The notes beneath the pieces are model-generated. The model was not told the origin of the DNA. It was given only the letters and a program-made list of their open reading frames with translations, and did not search any database. This document shows, piece by piece, positions 48,633-62,481 of a DNA stretch of 64,000 nt. Numbering within the stretch: position 1 is the stretch's first letter; every line of letters starts with the position of its first letter. The stretch comes from Tetrahymena thermophila SB210 (taxonomy: Eukaryota > Ciliophora > Oligohymenophorea > Hymenostomatida > Tetrahymenidae), in contig NW_002476433.1 in the NCBI RefSeq assembly GCF_000189635.1, positions 372,001 through 436,000 of the forward strand. Reading direction: 5' to 3'. The position numbers and the translations under genes are program-made.

Positions 48633-51600
48633 TTTTAAACTTTTATTTTTATATTAATTATAATTATTTATTTACCCAATCGAAGAGCTTAGTATTTAAG
48701 CAAATAAACAGTATATGGAAAGTCTTTATTTTATTATAAGTATCTTATTACCTACTTTTGAAGTGTTATGAACTGTAATTTACCTTATGTTTAAATTTGC
48801 TATTTTTTACCATAAATAGTATTTTATAAAATAATCTATTTTTCCTTAACATTTATCATATATCAAATTCCTACAAATTTCTTATCATTTCTAAAAAGTA
48901 ATTACTAATTTCTGATGACAATTTTTATCTTTTTGTTCAAAAATAGTTAAACATCATACAAAAATACTCAAAATAGAACTCCATAAGCATGTATAGTCAA
49001 ACAAGTAATTTCTACTTAAGATTCAATTCAGAGTTAAATTGTGTGACTTAAAATAAAGTCAGGGTTAAACTTAAAAATTAAAAAATGTAAATGTAAATAA
49101 TAAAAAAAAACATATTTTTGCAACTAAGTATTTATTTTTTAATTACACTTTTTTTACAAAACAATAATGAAATAAAATGTTCTTTTCAAAAGACAATAAT
49201 AATTAATTTAAAGAGATACCTTATGAATCTCTAATAGAATTTAGATTTTTTATTTAATAATAAAATTTAATTCTAGTTCCTTATATAGTATACTTGATTA
49301 GAAGGATAATATAAATAGCTTTGTCTTATTGGTATAAATATTTTATGGATTTTCCTTGGTTTCAAGTTCTAGAAATTAATCTGAAAAATTCTGATTTGAG
49401 TGATTTTTGGTAAAATGAGTCTTTTTTGAATTAGATTTTATTTCATTTGTGATAATCAGAAGCTAAATAAAATTAAATAGAAAATAAAGGTAAGCATAAA
49501 ACCAAAATTAAATTTTTACCATAAATTAAATTATTTATTAAATAACCACCAATAAATGGTATTTGAATTTGTAATATTCATTATAAAATAGCTGAAAATT
49601 TATTTTTTGGATTTTTCACAATTGTATTTTTATAAATGATAGTTCATCTATTAAAAGTACCATAATGTCTGAAAAGAAATTCCCTAATTAAGTCAAATTT
49701 TAACCTCAGTACTTGTTTATAAGTTCATTATTATAAATAGGATCTAGTTATGAAGGAGCTAAATATGAATATTTTATGGTATCTAAAGGATAATTTATTG
49801 AATTTAAATTAAGATTACTCTTTATTAGTTACAAGTGCTATTTTATGTGGAAAATAAAAAGTAAAGCAAGTAAATATTTTCATCATAATTTTTATTTATT
49901 ACCATCAAAATTAAATTGCTTGAATTAACAAATATTTTTATCTGATGATTATTAATCAAGTATTTCACTTTTAATTGGATAAAAATGACCAATAAATTAT
50001 ATTCGTTTTGATCGAACATATCTGCACAAGATATCAGCAAATTAAATTGCCATCAGTATTTATTGTAACATTTAAATAATTAAAAAATCATAAAGGGATT
50101 CTTACATAAAAATGTAATTGAAATTTTAAATATTTAAACATAAAAGAAAAAAATTTTAATGAATTTACATAAATTGATGCTAAAAAAATCAAAATAATTA
50201 GCATAGTTCAATCACACTTTTATTTTTTATAGGGATAATTTATTTTTATTTTTGCTTAAGAAAACTGGTTATTTCTGATAAAATATTTATTCTTAAAATG
50301 CGATTACTTTTTAATCTGTTAAAAAGAATTAAAGTTATTAGAATGCTACTCTTATATCATCCTTTTTTTTATCAATAAAATCTTATAAAAAGATTTATTA
50401 GAGCACTAAGCTTATGCCTAAAGCTTTGTTTACTTTTTTAGGAATGAAATGCAAATTATTTTTAATTGAAATATCTTCTTAGGGTATATTTTTATCATTT
50501 TTTAAATTAAACAATTTCTTCTAAACAACTTAAAATACGAAATATAGTTGAAGAAAAATAAGAAAACGAGAATAAATTTATATCTTTAAAGAATTAAACT
50601 TCTTTATTAGTTTTCATAAATTTCGTAAATACTTTTTAATTAGTGTAAATTAATCTAAGAATTTGTAAGTTAACAAATTTAATCAAGCAAAATCAAATTT
50701 ATTAGAAAGAATTTATCCATATTAATTTAGAAAGTTACAGTAAAACGCATTTTTTGTTTTGTTTTTTTGGAATATTTTTTAGTAACTAAATTTATTACCA
50801 ATAAAACACAGAAAAAACATCATAAAATTATATTGATTAATCCATTCAATTAATTTATAATTATTTAGGATTATGCTTATATTAATATCAAAAATAACCA
50901 TCAATTAATTAATCAATCTTAATCTGAAATCAAATTACAAAAGAGATCATTTCTTTATTTTTGATTATATTTAAAGACCTTTTAACTTACAAAATTAAAT
51001 CCTTAAATTTAGTTGATTGCTTAACTCATTTTTAAAAACTTTCACTAACTTGATCTTTAACAATTCGTATCTTTTTAAATAGAAATTATTTATATCATTT
51101 AAAATTTGACTAAATGATATAAAAATTGATATTTTAAATTAATATTCGTTTCTAATTTCTTTTTATTCTTAATTAATCACAAACAATTTCAATCTTTATT
51201 TGATTTCAAAATAAATATTTTTCTTATATTTTTAAATAAATTAAAGTTATTTTTATTTATTATTTCAAATAATTTTAGTTTTTCAGATTAGTGCTTAACT
51301 TAATATTATAAATCAAAATTGATCTTTTTTGCATCCAAAAATATTTATTTTAAAACTATTTTGACTATTCTTGCTTTGTAATTTAATCAAAAGATATTAA
51401 ATTGAATAATTTAAATAATCAGACTGAATATATTGTATTAGTTATATATTTTTTTTTAAAAAACTTAATTGAAATTAAATTTAATGATGTTTGCTCTAAT
51501 TATCTAAAATATTTATTTATTGAAACTATCATTTAATAAATATCTTATTTAATTATTGATCTTAAAGCTTAAAATAATATTTTTTTTAATAATTCGTTCA

Positions 51601-54321
51601 TGATAAAAAAGTATAAAAGAAAAATAATCTTTAAAGCTAGACAGAAATTTATATTCTAATAATACCTTTAATATAAGAAGGCTAAAAATAAATATTTTGA
51701 ATAAAAATAATCGCCGTTTATGGAATTTATAATTTTTAATGGAAATACTTGTCAACATTTAAATCTAAATTTAATTTATAAATCTACTGTTTTATTTTTA
51801 TTGAAACTAAAACATTCATTAAACACTTCTTAAAGCTACTTTTTAATTAAATTGTACAAATTTATTTCTTGATTTTTTTTTAAAAACTACAAGGAAAATT
51901 ACTTTTTTGATTTAAGACCTTCAAAAAATTAATTAAGGAAAATTATGAAATTTAGTTATGAGTTAAATGATTTGCTCATAATTTATATAGTGGAGTAAGC
52001 TTTCGTTTTTTTAAAGAGTATTTTGAATTTAATTAGAAAGAACTGCAAACAATTTAGATATATTTGTTGTAAATAATAATTAAGCTATTCAAGGTAGATT
52101 AAGAGAACTATTTTAAGTAAATTCAGATTTTACATTGATTTTTTTATCAATTATAATACTTATATTTTAGTTTTATTTTAATAGATGATATAATTCTGAC
52201 TAATTTTATGAAAATAGTGAATGTTTGAAGTATTTTATGGAAAGCTTAATTAAGAGAAAATAAATTATTGGTAAGTAAAGATTTCTATTTTATTTCTCTA
52301 TCAAAAATTCTTTAAGAAATTTTGAAAAAAATATTCATGAGGTAACTGACAAATTATTTAAATTCCTATAGCTGTATTTTTAATTGAGAAAAAGTAGCAA
52401 ATAAGAATTGGATTAATTTGAAAAGCAATAAATCGCCAAAATAATTATTGAACTTTTTAATCATTTAACTATTTATTTAGTATGAATGTTTATGATTTTT
52501 TTCAGTCATTTTTTAAGAATATACATTGAACCTATATTAACTTATGAATAAATTTTTTTTTTGTTGCTAATTTTAGAGATAGAAGTACTCATTTTATTAC
52601 TTAATCAGATTTTAATAATTAAAAAATTAATTTAATAGTAATAATAAAGAGCTGGTTAATGTGTATATTTTTGAGGTTAAATTTAAGATATTAATGATTT
52701 AAAAATTTATGAAAAGACCATTAATAAATATGATTAAATTTCAAATTAACTGTGATAAAATATCTTACAAATTTATTTTTTTTATAAAAAATTTTAAATT
52801 AATAATTAATACCTAATTATTTATAATAGATCAGCATATTATCTATAATTTATCATTTAAAACTTTTCTTTTAAAATACATTTTTAGAGTATTAAAATTG
52901 AATATAAAAAATATGCATAATAAAAATAAATGTAAAAATAAAAAATAATCTTTATTTTTGATAACTTTATTAAAATAAATAGTCATTTATTATTTTTAAG
53001 CAAATATATTATTATTATTATTAATACTAAGGATTTAACATATTTGAAAATTTTTTTAGTATAAATAAAATATGGTTGATCAAATAAAATTAATTTTCAT
53101 TTCTTAGAAAGTTTAGTCTGAAAATAAATAGAATAGTTTCAATATTTTAATAAAAAATTAAATAGAATATACATAAAATCTTGTTTGAAAATTTTATTTT
53201 ATTTAAGAAAAGAAAGTTCTTTTAAATTAATTATAGTCCTTGCTCTGTTTTAGGCTTTTGCCAAACTTGAAGAAGTTTAGTTTTTACAGTATATTAAACT
53301 AATACTTTTATTTATTTATTTTTACCTTTTTAAAACTTTAATTTTTTAAATGAACATAAATTTTTTATTTTAGTTTAAAGTTTTATGTATATAAATTTAT
53401 TTAAAAATAAAAATCATAAACAGATATATTCTATTCATATCTTTTTCTTTAAACTATGCTTTTTAGTAACATTTTTTTACAATTTTAGAATTATGAATAT
53501 TTTTTTTGATAAATAATAATTTAGATTATTTTATATTATAATTAGCAAAGAGAATTATTTTAATGCATATTTAATGAGCACATTCATGGATAATATAAGA
53601 AAATAAAAAGTGATTATTAATTTTTCAATTTTAAAATTCTGATAAAATATATATTTAAAATTCAGTTTAAATTATTTAATCTTTTATAATAATAATTATA
53701 AAAGTATAATTTATTTAAGAATATAATTTAAGTCTTATATAAATAAATTGATAAATTTATCTTTAAATATGCATGCATAATGACCACAAAATATATTTAT
53801 GGATGTTTGTTTGACTTCTCTTTCTATATTCATTTATTTTTTTTCAATATAAATGAATAATTTATTTATTAAGCTATAATAATTAATAATTTTTCTATTT
53901 TTAACTAAAATAAAGATTGTTTTAATTTTAATTTCAATATGAAAATAATAATAATTTTCAATAAAATTTTTTTTACTTTTAAAATAAAATGTTGCATTAT
54001 TTTTATTTTTAAAAAAATAATTAATAATAATAAATTAAAAAACATATAAATAACTAGTTTTTTTACTATGCCATGCCATGCATATTTTTGTTGATAAATT
54101 CAAATTTTTACCAAAGGTTTAATTTTAGTCCTTTAATGAAATAAGAAATTTTCTAATAGTTTTTGTTCAAGATTTAATTATCATAAATATAAAAGAAATA
54201 AATAAAATGACGAAGAGACAAAAAGGACTTTTTAATCAATAATTTAAAAGCTGATTGAATCTTTTAATTTATTGTATTATATTTATATTATAAATAAATA
54301 TTGATTTAACTAAAAAACAAA
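48633..54321. other. 5.7 kb without a firm gene
   Basis: Mostly very AT-rich. Between about 49,590 and 52,430 the plus strand has a patchwork of TGA-free stretches in changing frames, some with protein-like composition (for example GSSYEGAKYEYFMVSKGQF near 49,740, and a run of about 125 codons near 50,550-50,930), some bounded by plausible GT and AG sites. No family is recognisable and the frames do not chain cleanly. It could be a decayed host gene, an unrecognised multi-exon gene, or chance. From 52,500 to 54,321 nothing was seen beyond A/T runs. Confidence 0.25.
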
Positions 54322-55790
54322 ATGAAATAAATTGGTACCTTCATATTAGTTTTGCTTGCTATAAACTTGGCAACTTCTTAAATTACAATTCCAATTCAAA
54401 AGAGAATCCCTCAAGATACAAATGAGAGCAACAGTTTCTTAGAAGATTAAGATCAAATTGCTGTTGATAAATTGATTAACCATAGTCTTTAAATGTACTC
54501 TGGTGATATCTAACTTGGTAACTCTAAAAAAACATTCACAGTTGATTTTGATTCTGGATCCAATCTTTTATGGTTAACTAGTAAGAACTGTCCTTCTTGT
54601 GTCGTAAAAATCAAAACTTTTTTGAAATTCTTTTATTAATGTTTTTTTTTTAATTAAAATCAAGAAAGACGGATTCAAAAACAGTTATGATTGCTCTGCT
54701 TAAGATGGATGCACATTGACTAATATCCCTGCCTAAGTCTAATATGGTGGTGGTGCTGCTGTCAAAGGACACATTGCTAGAGTTCCTATTAGTATTGCAG
54801 GAAAAGGTCCAGTAACTGAAGCTCTTCTTTTAGTTGAGAAGTCAGTTAATAACAAAGGCTTATAAGTAAAAATTCTTTAATTGTTTGAATTAAATTTTTA
54901 AATTATCCAAATCTTTAATCATAAAAGTCTGATGGTTTAATGGGTCTTGGTGTCTATGATGAAAATGATACTGATAAAGTAGCTTTTGTCAATAAACTAT
55001 TCAAGTAAGGTTTTATTCCTAAGAGTCAATTCAGTTTCTATCTCGGTTTTGGTCAAAGTGATTCAGAACTTGTTATCGGTGGTGTTGATACCAGCAAGCT
55101 CGCTAATCCTTCTGAAATATACTACCATCCTATCATTTTGAATGGTTAACACAACGACAGCTAAAGATGGAGAGTTGCTTTTAAGTCTGTTTCTTTTGGA
55201 AACTAATCTGTCACCCTTACTTCTCAAAATACTGGTATTGTTGATTCTGGTACAACTTTAGCCTATATCAGAAATGACGTTTATAAAAAATGGATAAGTT
55301 ATCTTAAAACTGTAGCCACCCTTAAAGCTATCCCTGCTGGACTTAGTACCTTCTACTCAGTTAAGTGCGGTACTACTTTACCTGATTTAACTTTTACCCT
55401 TACTGATGTTAATGGTGTTGAAAGAAACTATGCTCTTCCTTCCTCCTTTTATATATTAAATTAAGATAATACTTGCATTATTGGTATTCAAGGCAACTCA
55501 GTTAGCAGCGATATTTAATTCTTGTTGGGTGATGTTTTCATGAGAAGATTCGTTTCAGTTTTCGATTACACTAACCTTTAAATGGGTAATTAATATAATT
55601 TTTAACATTTATTTAAATAATCAATTATTTTTACTATTATTAAATAGGTCTTTCTGTATCTGTTGCTGATCCTGCCACCGCTCCTACTCTAGAATCAAAT
55701 AAAAGAAGCCACCATTATGCTGCTTTATTATTAGGTTTGGTAGCTATTTCAGGTCTTATTTTCATTACTTTAAGAGCTTTAAGAAAGTGA
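54322..55790 (+). CDS. membrane-anchored pepsin-like aspartic protease
   Basis: Four exons (54322-54603, 54665-54865, 54928-55585, 55648-55790) join in frame to 427 residues. A signal peptide (MKQIGTFILVLLAINLATS) and a short propeptide precede the first lobe, with active site VDFDSGSNLLWL (Asp77). The second active site is GIVDSGTTLAYI (Asp267). The flap region QVQYGGGAAVKGHIA, the YLGFGQSDSELVIGGVD motif and LLGDVFMRRFVSVFDY are all standard for the A1 family. Both sites read DSG rather than DTG, a common variant, so the enzyme should be active. A C-terminal membrane segment (YAALLLGLVAISGLIFITLR) with a basic tail predicts a type I protein, probably of the secretory, lysosomal or food-vacuole membranes. 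The donor of exon 1 could be three bases earlier. It is the catalytically complete relative of the two dead copies at 4485-8151. Confidence 0.92.
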
Positions 55791-56619
55791 AGTTTTAGCT
55801 TTTAATTAAATTGATATTTGTTTAAAAATTTATAAAAAATATGTATGAACTCTTAATAAATTATTTTTGAAATTATAAATTCAATCATTTTTTACTTTGG
55901 AAATAAATTATTTATAAATACTAATTATTTTTTAAATTTTCATATTTATTTTATTTAATCTGAGAAAAATATTTTAATTAATTAAATAATATTTCTTTGT
56001 GTTTATTAGATTTAAGCTTATCCTACAATACTTTAATTACTCTTATTCTTTGTATTTAAAAAATTTTTTTAAATATACAAAATATTAATTGAATATAAAA
56101 GTTTTAATTGAAAATTTATTAGTCCTAAAAGTTGGGCAAATATGAGTTAATATATTATATTTATTTACTCTTTATAATACTCCAAAAATGAATCATATCG
56201 AAAATTTTGATTTATGAAAAATTAACAGTATTTATTGCTTTTGAGAAAATTTTAGATATTTATTTTATTTAAAATGAATGAATCGTTTATTAATTACCAA
56301 TTTTTTAAAGATAAGATAGGATTTTTTTTAAAGAAATTATTTTATTGAATTTAAAATTGATATATTATTTTTTTTTACAACATACCTGTTCAATATTTAA
56401 ATTTTACAAAATATTTTAAATTGGTGATTTAAATACTTTTTTTTTATCTCGAGTTTTATAATGTTTTATAGAATATCCATAGAAAAATCTGATAGAGGAT
56501 TTATCAAATTCTGATTTCGTATTTAAGTTTAGATATTAAAAGATTTAGACATAATTAATAAATTAATTAATTGATAAAAGATTTCACATTAATTTATAAA
56601 TTTTCTTAAATAGGTGATA
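55791..56619. other. intergenic, no gene seen
   Basis: About 830 bases of AT-rich DNA between two genes on the same strand. A TTAAATAG just before the ATG at 56620 looks like a splice acceptor, so an untranslated 5' exon is possible. Confidence 0.4.
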
Positions 56620-59600
56620 ATGAATAAAACTTAGAAAGTAGTGCTGTACTCTTTGGGAGGATTAGCTGCTTTAGCTGGAACATATTACTATTTTAGATAG
56701 CGCAAATTAAATTCATCTTCATATAATTATTTGCTAAACTAGTTCAAGAGAGATTTTTTCAAGATAGACATATTGAAACTTGCAAACATGCAATTTAAAT
56801 TTGAGCAGCTATTTATAAAAGCAACAATGGATGAAAGTGGTTAAACTATTATTGAAAGACTGCAATATAAAGGTAATAAGAGTGAAGAAGAAATGCTAAA
56901 AATAGATTGTTGTAGTTAGCATCTTAAAAGTGGAGCTGCTTATTATGAATGTCTTGATTGCTCCATAGTGAGATAAGAAATAGCCAAATCTAATAAAAAA
57001 AGCGAAGAATAGTGTATTTACTTAACTGTTTGTGAGGACTGTTTCGATATTTAAAAGCACAAGGGGCACAATTACACCAGACATCAAGCCTCAAATGAAG
57101 AAATATTTAGATGCTGTTGTGGTGATTCGGCTTTTATGAAGAAAGAGAGCTTTTGTAATAAGCATTTGGGATATTAGGATCTTGTAAAAGTTTTTGATGA
57201 AGAAGAGAAAAAAGATCCAAGGTTGTGGCAATAAATCGAAAGTTTCTTTCAAGATTTTTTCCATATTGCATTTGATACTGCTAGTATTTTACTGTATAAC
57301 ACGGTAATGGGGTAATAAAATAAGACAAAGTCAATATAAGCTCACCTTAATACATTTTTAGGATTTATTTTTGATAAAATAAATGAAATCATAGAATTAA
57401 ACAAGTGTTCTATGGTATTCTTTACTCGCTTATTTTAAAAGACTTTAAGTAAGCCTATTGCCTTATAATTAGAAAGGAAACAAATGAGTACAGAATTTTA
57501 TCGTTGGAGATTAACTATCTTAAAATAGAGCTAGTTGAATACTGATCTTTCAATCTTAGACTATATTATGGTATTTTCTAAATTGACTGACTCAAAAATC
57601 GATCAAAATATTGCTAACCTGCTAAGAAACTTGATAAAGGTCGAAGAATATTTTCGTTGCTATTTTTCTGAGAGATTTTTCAAGTTTATTTTCTTTACTT
57701 TCAAATCAGAAAAAATTTTCATTTAATAACTTAACAAGGAAGTGTTTAAAGCTATTTTACCACCTTTAGCTCACATGATGATAGAATAAGTTTCTTTAAT
57801 GAGTGTATTCATTCATTTAGTAGAGAAATTAGGTGAAGAAATATTTACACCTCTTGACCTATTCAATGAATATTTAGAAACAAAGCCTCCTCAAGTATTG
57901 GAAAACGATGAGGTCATATATCTTCTTTTTAATATTTGCTTTGAAATGCTTAAGTAAATAAACATGCTTAAAATCATACTTCCTAAATTTTACAAGCTAA
58001 TCATAGACAAATATTTTATTATTTCTTATCGCATGTTTATTAGAAATTCAATCTCATTCAAAAAAGAACCAAACAAAAGTGATTTTTTCATTTCAAATAT
58101 CGATCAAGTTTGTGAGTCCATTCACATGCAAATCTTAGAACCATAGGTCCTTCTTTGCTTCATCAATATTTATGAAGGCATTCTTTTGATGGAGGATGAA
58201 AACTTAGTTAAAGAGATTATTCCATATATCTGCTAAGCTTTTAGTAAAATAACCTTAACAGCTTATTTAAAACTTAATGAATTGTATGAGAAAGATATTT
58301 GCTTCATCAGTTTATCTCTATCTTTTGTTATTCAATTACCTCTTTTGATCGCTCTTTCTGAACGCAAGATGTTTTCCAAAAGCGTGGTTTAAGATTTCTT
58401 TGAAAAAAATTTTAAATATTCAATTAGAGTTGAGGAAACTGACAGTTAGTAAGAAGCAGAAAAAAAAAGAAAAGAAAATAAAGAAGTTTTGATCACTTCA
58501 ATATTAGCAATATTAAATAGCTTTATAACAATTAACACACAAACTTCTTTCTTTTAAGAGATGAAGATTGCACAAAGAAAACTAAACTTAAACTCATATG
58601 ATGGATAAAGATTAAATAGTATTATTGCTTACACTATTGATTATATCATATCTCCATAATACAGAATATATGATTTCTTTACACTCTCTTATTAACTCAT
58701 TTCACTTGCTGTAAAAGATGAAATTCTACATTCAAATGTCATGCTTTATCACAAACATATTGCTTTCTTTAAAGCTACCAAGTAATCACCTTAGTTAATT
58801 TTCTTATCTGCAGATGCATAATAGAATACTACCTAAATGTTTATAGATTCTACTCCCTTTATCAATGTCTTTTTTAATAACTTAGAATTATTCTTCCCTG
58901 AATTTAGATAAAAGGATCTTCAAAATATAAAAGATAAAAAAGAAGCTAATAATGAAATAGATTAAGCAGATAAGTAAGAAGAAAAAGAGAATAAAGAAGA
59001 TATTAAGATAAAGGAAATAAATATATTTGATAAAGTAAATGACTTTGAGGTATACAAACAAAATATGCACTAAATTATTATCACTATAATTTAAGCAAGA
59101 GAAAGGGAGAAAATGTTCATAAAAGACATTGAATTATTCTGCAAAAGTTGTCTTCACTACCCATCAAATCTCTTGAAATATGCTTAAGAAGTTTGTAAAA
59201 CAAAGGATAATGAAAAGCTTACTGAAAGTGATGACATCATTCTCCTGCAATAATACGAAACATAATATTTCCCTAAAAACTTTTTAAGAGTTTATGAGGA
59301 TATTTACAAAGCAATATAAGTTTTGTAAAGCAAAAATGAATTGACTATATACCCATATATTGGAACAAATAACGATTTACAGGGATTTTTCTAATATCAA
59401 ATAGATTTAATTGAAAGAATTTTGATGAACCCAAATTATTAACAAAAATTGATTGAATAAATTACTTAAGACTCCTAATATCATCACATTTCATTCTTTT
59501 TCTCAATTGTGATTTACTTTACATTGAAATTCCTTAAGTCATACAAAAATTCAGAAAATTTAAATGAAGAAACATCAAACAATTATAAAGAAATTTTAGA

Positions 59601-59760
59601 GATGTACAAAAATGAAGAGACAATTAAAGGTCTGAAAAAGTAAATTGAAGAAGAGCTAAATTTATCAAAGAAGAGACTTACTGATACAAGTGAAAAATAA
59701 ATCTTAAAAGCATTTTTAGATATGTTAGACTACATCAACGATGTTTAAAAAATAGAATGA
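56620..59760 (+). CDS. UBR-box zinc-finger protein with N-terminal membrane anchor
   Basis: Single exon of 1,046 residues ending in TGA. Residues 7-26 (VVLYSLGGLAALAGTYYYF) form a hydrophobic segment followed by RQRK, which reads as a signal anchor. Residues 97-183 are a UBR box: CCSQHLKSGAAYYECLDC, then VCEDCF, HKGHNYTRH, CCCGDSAF (165-172) and FCNKHLG. This zinc fold recognises destabilising N-terminal residues in N-end-rule ubiquitin ligases such as UBR1 and UBR2. The next 800 residues are helical, as in large UBR proteins, with an acidic Lys/Glu stretch near 780-810. No RING finger was seen where UBR1 has one, so it may be an adaptor, may use another ligase, or may have a diverged catalytic part. 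A membrane anchor is unusual for N-recognins. Confidence 0.85.
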
Positions 59761-60391
59761 ATCTTCTATGTTTGATAAATAATTTTAATTATTTAAATAT
59801 ATTTTAAAATTAAATTTAAATGTTTTTAAATAAGATAACAAATTTATATTTTCCATTAGAAATATTTTTTTTTAATTATTTTAAAACTTAAAAATTAGAA
59901 ATGTTTCCATATATTTTTAAAAAATTGATTATCTCTAAAAAGGTGATTAAATTCAAATATAAAATATACTTTATTATATCAAATTTATAATCTAATTTTT
60001 TAAAATTAATAAAGAAATATATTTTTTACTCTAAATAAAAATAAATTTTTTTTACTAATAATTACTTAGATCGTTATTTTCTGATATTTATAAGTATATG
60101 TTCAAAATCAAGATTAGTTCTAAAAATATATATTGGAAATATCTGATATAATAAAGGATTAAATATAATATTTAAATAATATAACAAGCCTGCATAAACA
60201 AAAATGAAAAATAATTTAATTAATGAATTTAATAATGAATGAAGAATTAATTTTTTTAATAATTTAAAAATTTTTTAAAATAATTAATACAAAACAAACA
60301 AACATATCAAGAATAAAAAATTAAACAAAATGAAAATAAATATTGACATGTTAATGGTATTTAATCTAAGTTATTTTTTTTATTAAAAAAA
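59761..60391. other. intergenic between convergent genes
   Basis: About 630 bases, extremely AT-rich, with no recognised feature. Confidence 0.5.
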
Positions 60392-61744
60392 TCAGATAGT
60401 TTTTAAGTATTTAAGTGGTAAAATAGATATAATTAATGTAATTATACTTAATATCTATGGTGAATACTTCAATTTTAGGTATTCACTTTGAGGTATTGAG
60501 TTATACATAAATAAATACTGAGCTGTATTTCCTATCCAAAAGAATATAAAATAAAGCAATATCTCATGTATTTTTAAGACTAAAAAGGGCTAAGTGAATA
60601 TCATAGATCCTAAACCTCCAAAATTAAAAATAAAGTTGATCAAAAAAACTAAATTTAAAGTATCTGCTTAAAAGTCACTAAGAATATCTGTATAATAAAA
60701 GCCGAAAATAATAAATCTAGTTATTAAGACAATTGCTAAAAAGACAAATAAAAATCCTTTTCTTTATCTACTAATCAAATATATGCCAAGTAATACTGAA
60801 ATTAGTATTATAAATTAATATGAGAAGCAATTACCAAAGGTTATTTCTAGTGTAGATTCATTGTGATCTTTTATAAAAAGCAAAAAATTTCTAAATGAAT
60901 CAATTAAAGCACTGAAGGGAGCTTGACTCCCAATTAAAAAAGCTGTTGCAAAAATTAAAATTAGGAGTTTTTATTTTTTCTTTTTGTTCAATTCGCTATT
61001 GTTGTTGTTGTTGTTGTTACTCTCAGATAAAAGATAAGAATTTGCGATCTCAATATCATTGTTATCACATTCTTATTTAATTTTATCACAATATGAATTG
61101 TTGTAAAGTAAATAAGATAATTCAAATATTTTTTCTGTGTCTTATTTTTATTTGTAAAAGAAAATTGTTTCCTTTCCTTTTTAAAGTAGGATAAGCAAAA
61201 TATTCAAAACTGAGAAAGAACCAAAAACATAGGGAGTTATCTTATCAGAATGTATTTAAATATATGAAAAATTTTCAATAATTGTTTAATATTCATAACA
61301 TGAGTAGTAATGATAAGCTAACCAGAAATAGTATATTGTTCCCATTCCCATGAAAATCCATGCAACTATTGTAGATTTTTTATGGTCAGCTATTAGTAAA
61401 TTTTCTTTAAAATAAAGAGGATAAAGTAAAAAGCAAAATCCACCACTAAACAAGAATCCATAAATTCTAAAATCATTAGAAGAAAATGGGATAATGATCA
61501 TCATAAGTAAATAAAGAAACTCTGCAAACAGTAATATAATGTTTCTTGACCAATTATTACATAAAGACAAAGTCAAAGTAGATCCTGCAAAAAAGGTTGC
61601 CATATATTTGTAAAACTATATACTTTCATCACTATAAATAAGAAATAAAAAATTTTGAAAGATCATCAAAGAATAACCTGCTTTGATCATTCCAACAAGA
61701 ATTATGAATATTCTTGATATAGCTTGAAAACTTGGTTTAAACAT
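60392..61744 (-). CDS. polytopic membrane protein, possibly MFS-type
   Basis: Single exon of 450 residues from ATG 61744 to TGA. By eye there are about ten to twelve hydrophobic helices in two blocks, separated by a polar middle loop holding seven consecutive Asn (61003-61018, AAC repeats on the coding strand) and a basic KKKK patch. Helices such as IFIILVGMIKAGYSLMIF, FRIYGFLFSGGFCFLLY and STIVAWIFMGMGTIYYFW start near the N-terminus. The two-block layout with a cytoplasmic loop is that of major facilitator transporters, but no signature motif was found, so substrate and family are open. The first nine codons and the upstream DNA are tandemly duplicated (see repeat at 61717-62481), which may affect transcription. 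Confidence 0.7.
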
Positions 61745-62481
61745 TTTTAATTTCTTTTTTAAATGTAGCCTTTCACTTATAGTTGAGAATTATATATTAT
61801 TTATTTATTTTAATATTGCAATTCAAACTGTTTTATAACTACATAAGTATCAATCTAAACAATAAAATAATTAATAATATATCTTTAATTTTTAAGAAAC
61901 CTTTAATATAAATATTAGTATTAAAGCATAAATTTATTCCCTTTTAAGATACTTTTTATTGTATCAGAAATTAGTAAGTTCTGATAAGAAATACTTATGG
62001 TAAAAGAATTTTTAGTTAATTAATATCTCTTAAAACTGAATTTACTTATTGAATCTTTTGTAATTTTGTATGTTTTTTAATAATGAATTTAAAAAAGATA
62101 AAATAAACAAAACTATATAGCTTGAAAACTTGGTTTAAACATTTTTAATTTCTTTTTTAAATGTAGCCATTAACTTATAGTTTTGAATTAAATAATTATT
62201 TATTTATTTTAATATTACAATTCAAACTATTTTATTACTGCATAATATCAAGCAAAACAAACCATAAAATAATTAATAGTATATCTTTAATTTTTAAGAA
62301 ACCATTAATATAAATATTAGTATTAAAGGATAAATTTAGTGAGTTCTGATAAGTAATACCTATAATAAAAATTTTTTAGTTAATTAATACCTTTTTAAAG
62401 TGAATTTACTTATAAATTTTTTATAATTTTTCTATATTTTTTAATTATGAATATAAAAAAGATAAAATTAACAAAACTATG
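61717..62481. repeat. ~400-bp tandem duplication over a gene start
   Basis: Copy 1 (61717-62114) and copy 2 (62115 to about 62481) share ATATAGCTTGAAAACTTGG at their start and AAAAAAGATAAAAT(A/T)AACAAAACTAT at their end. Copy 2 lacks a segment of about 35 bases. The unit carries the first nine codons of the membrane-protein gene plus about 370 bases upstream, so copy 2 contains an orphan ATG (62140-62142 on the plus strand, read on the minus) followed by a few gene-derived codons. Confidence 0.92.

Noticed and set aside
51549-51758. Hydrophobic minus-strand frame of 69 codons.
   Set aside because: Phe/Ile/Leu-rich composition is what AT-rich DNA gives by chance, and no family or neighbouring exon was found.
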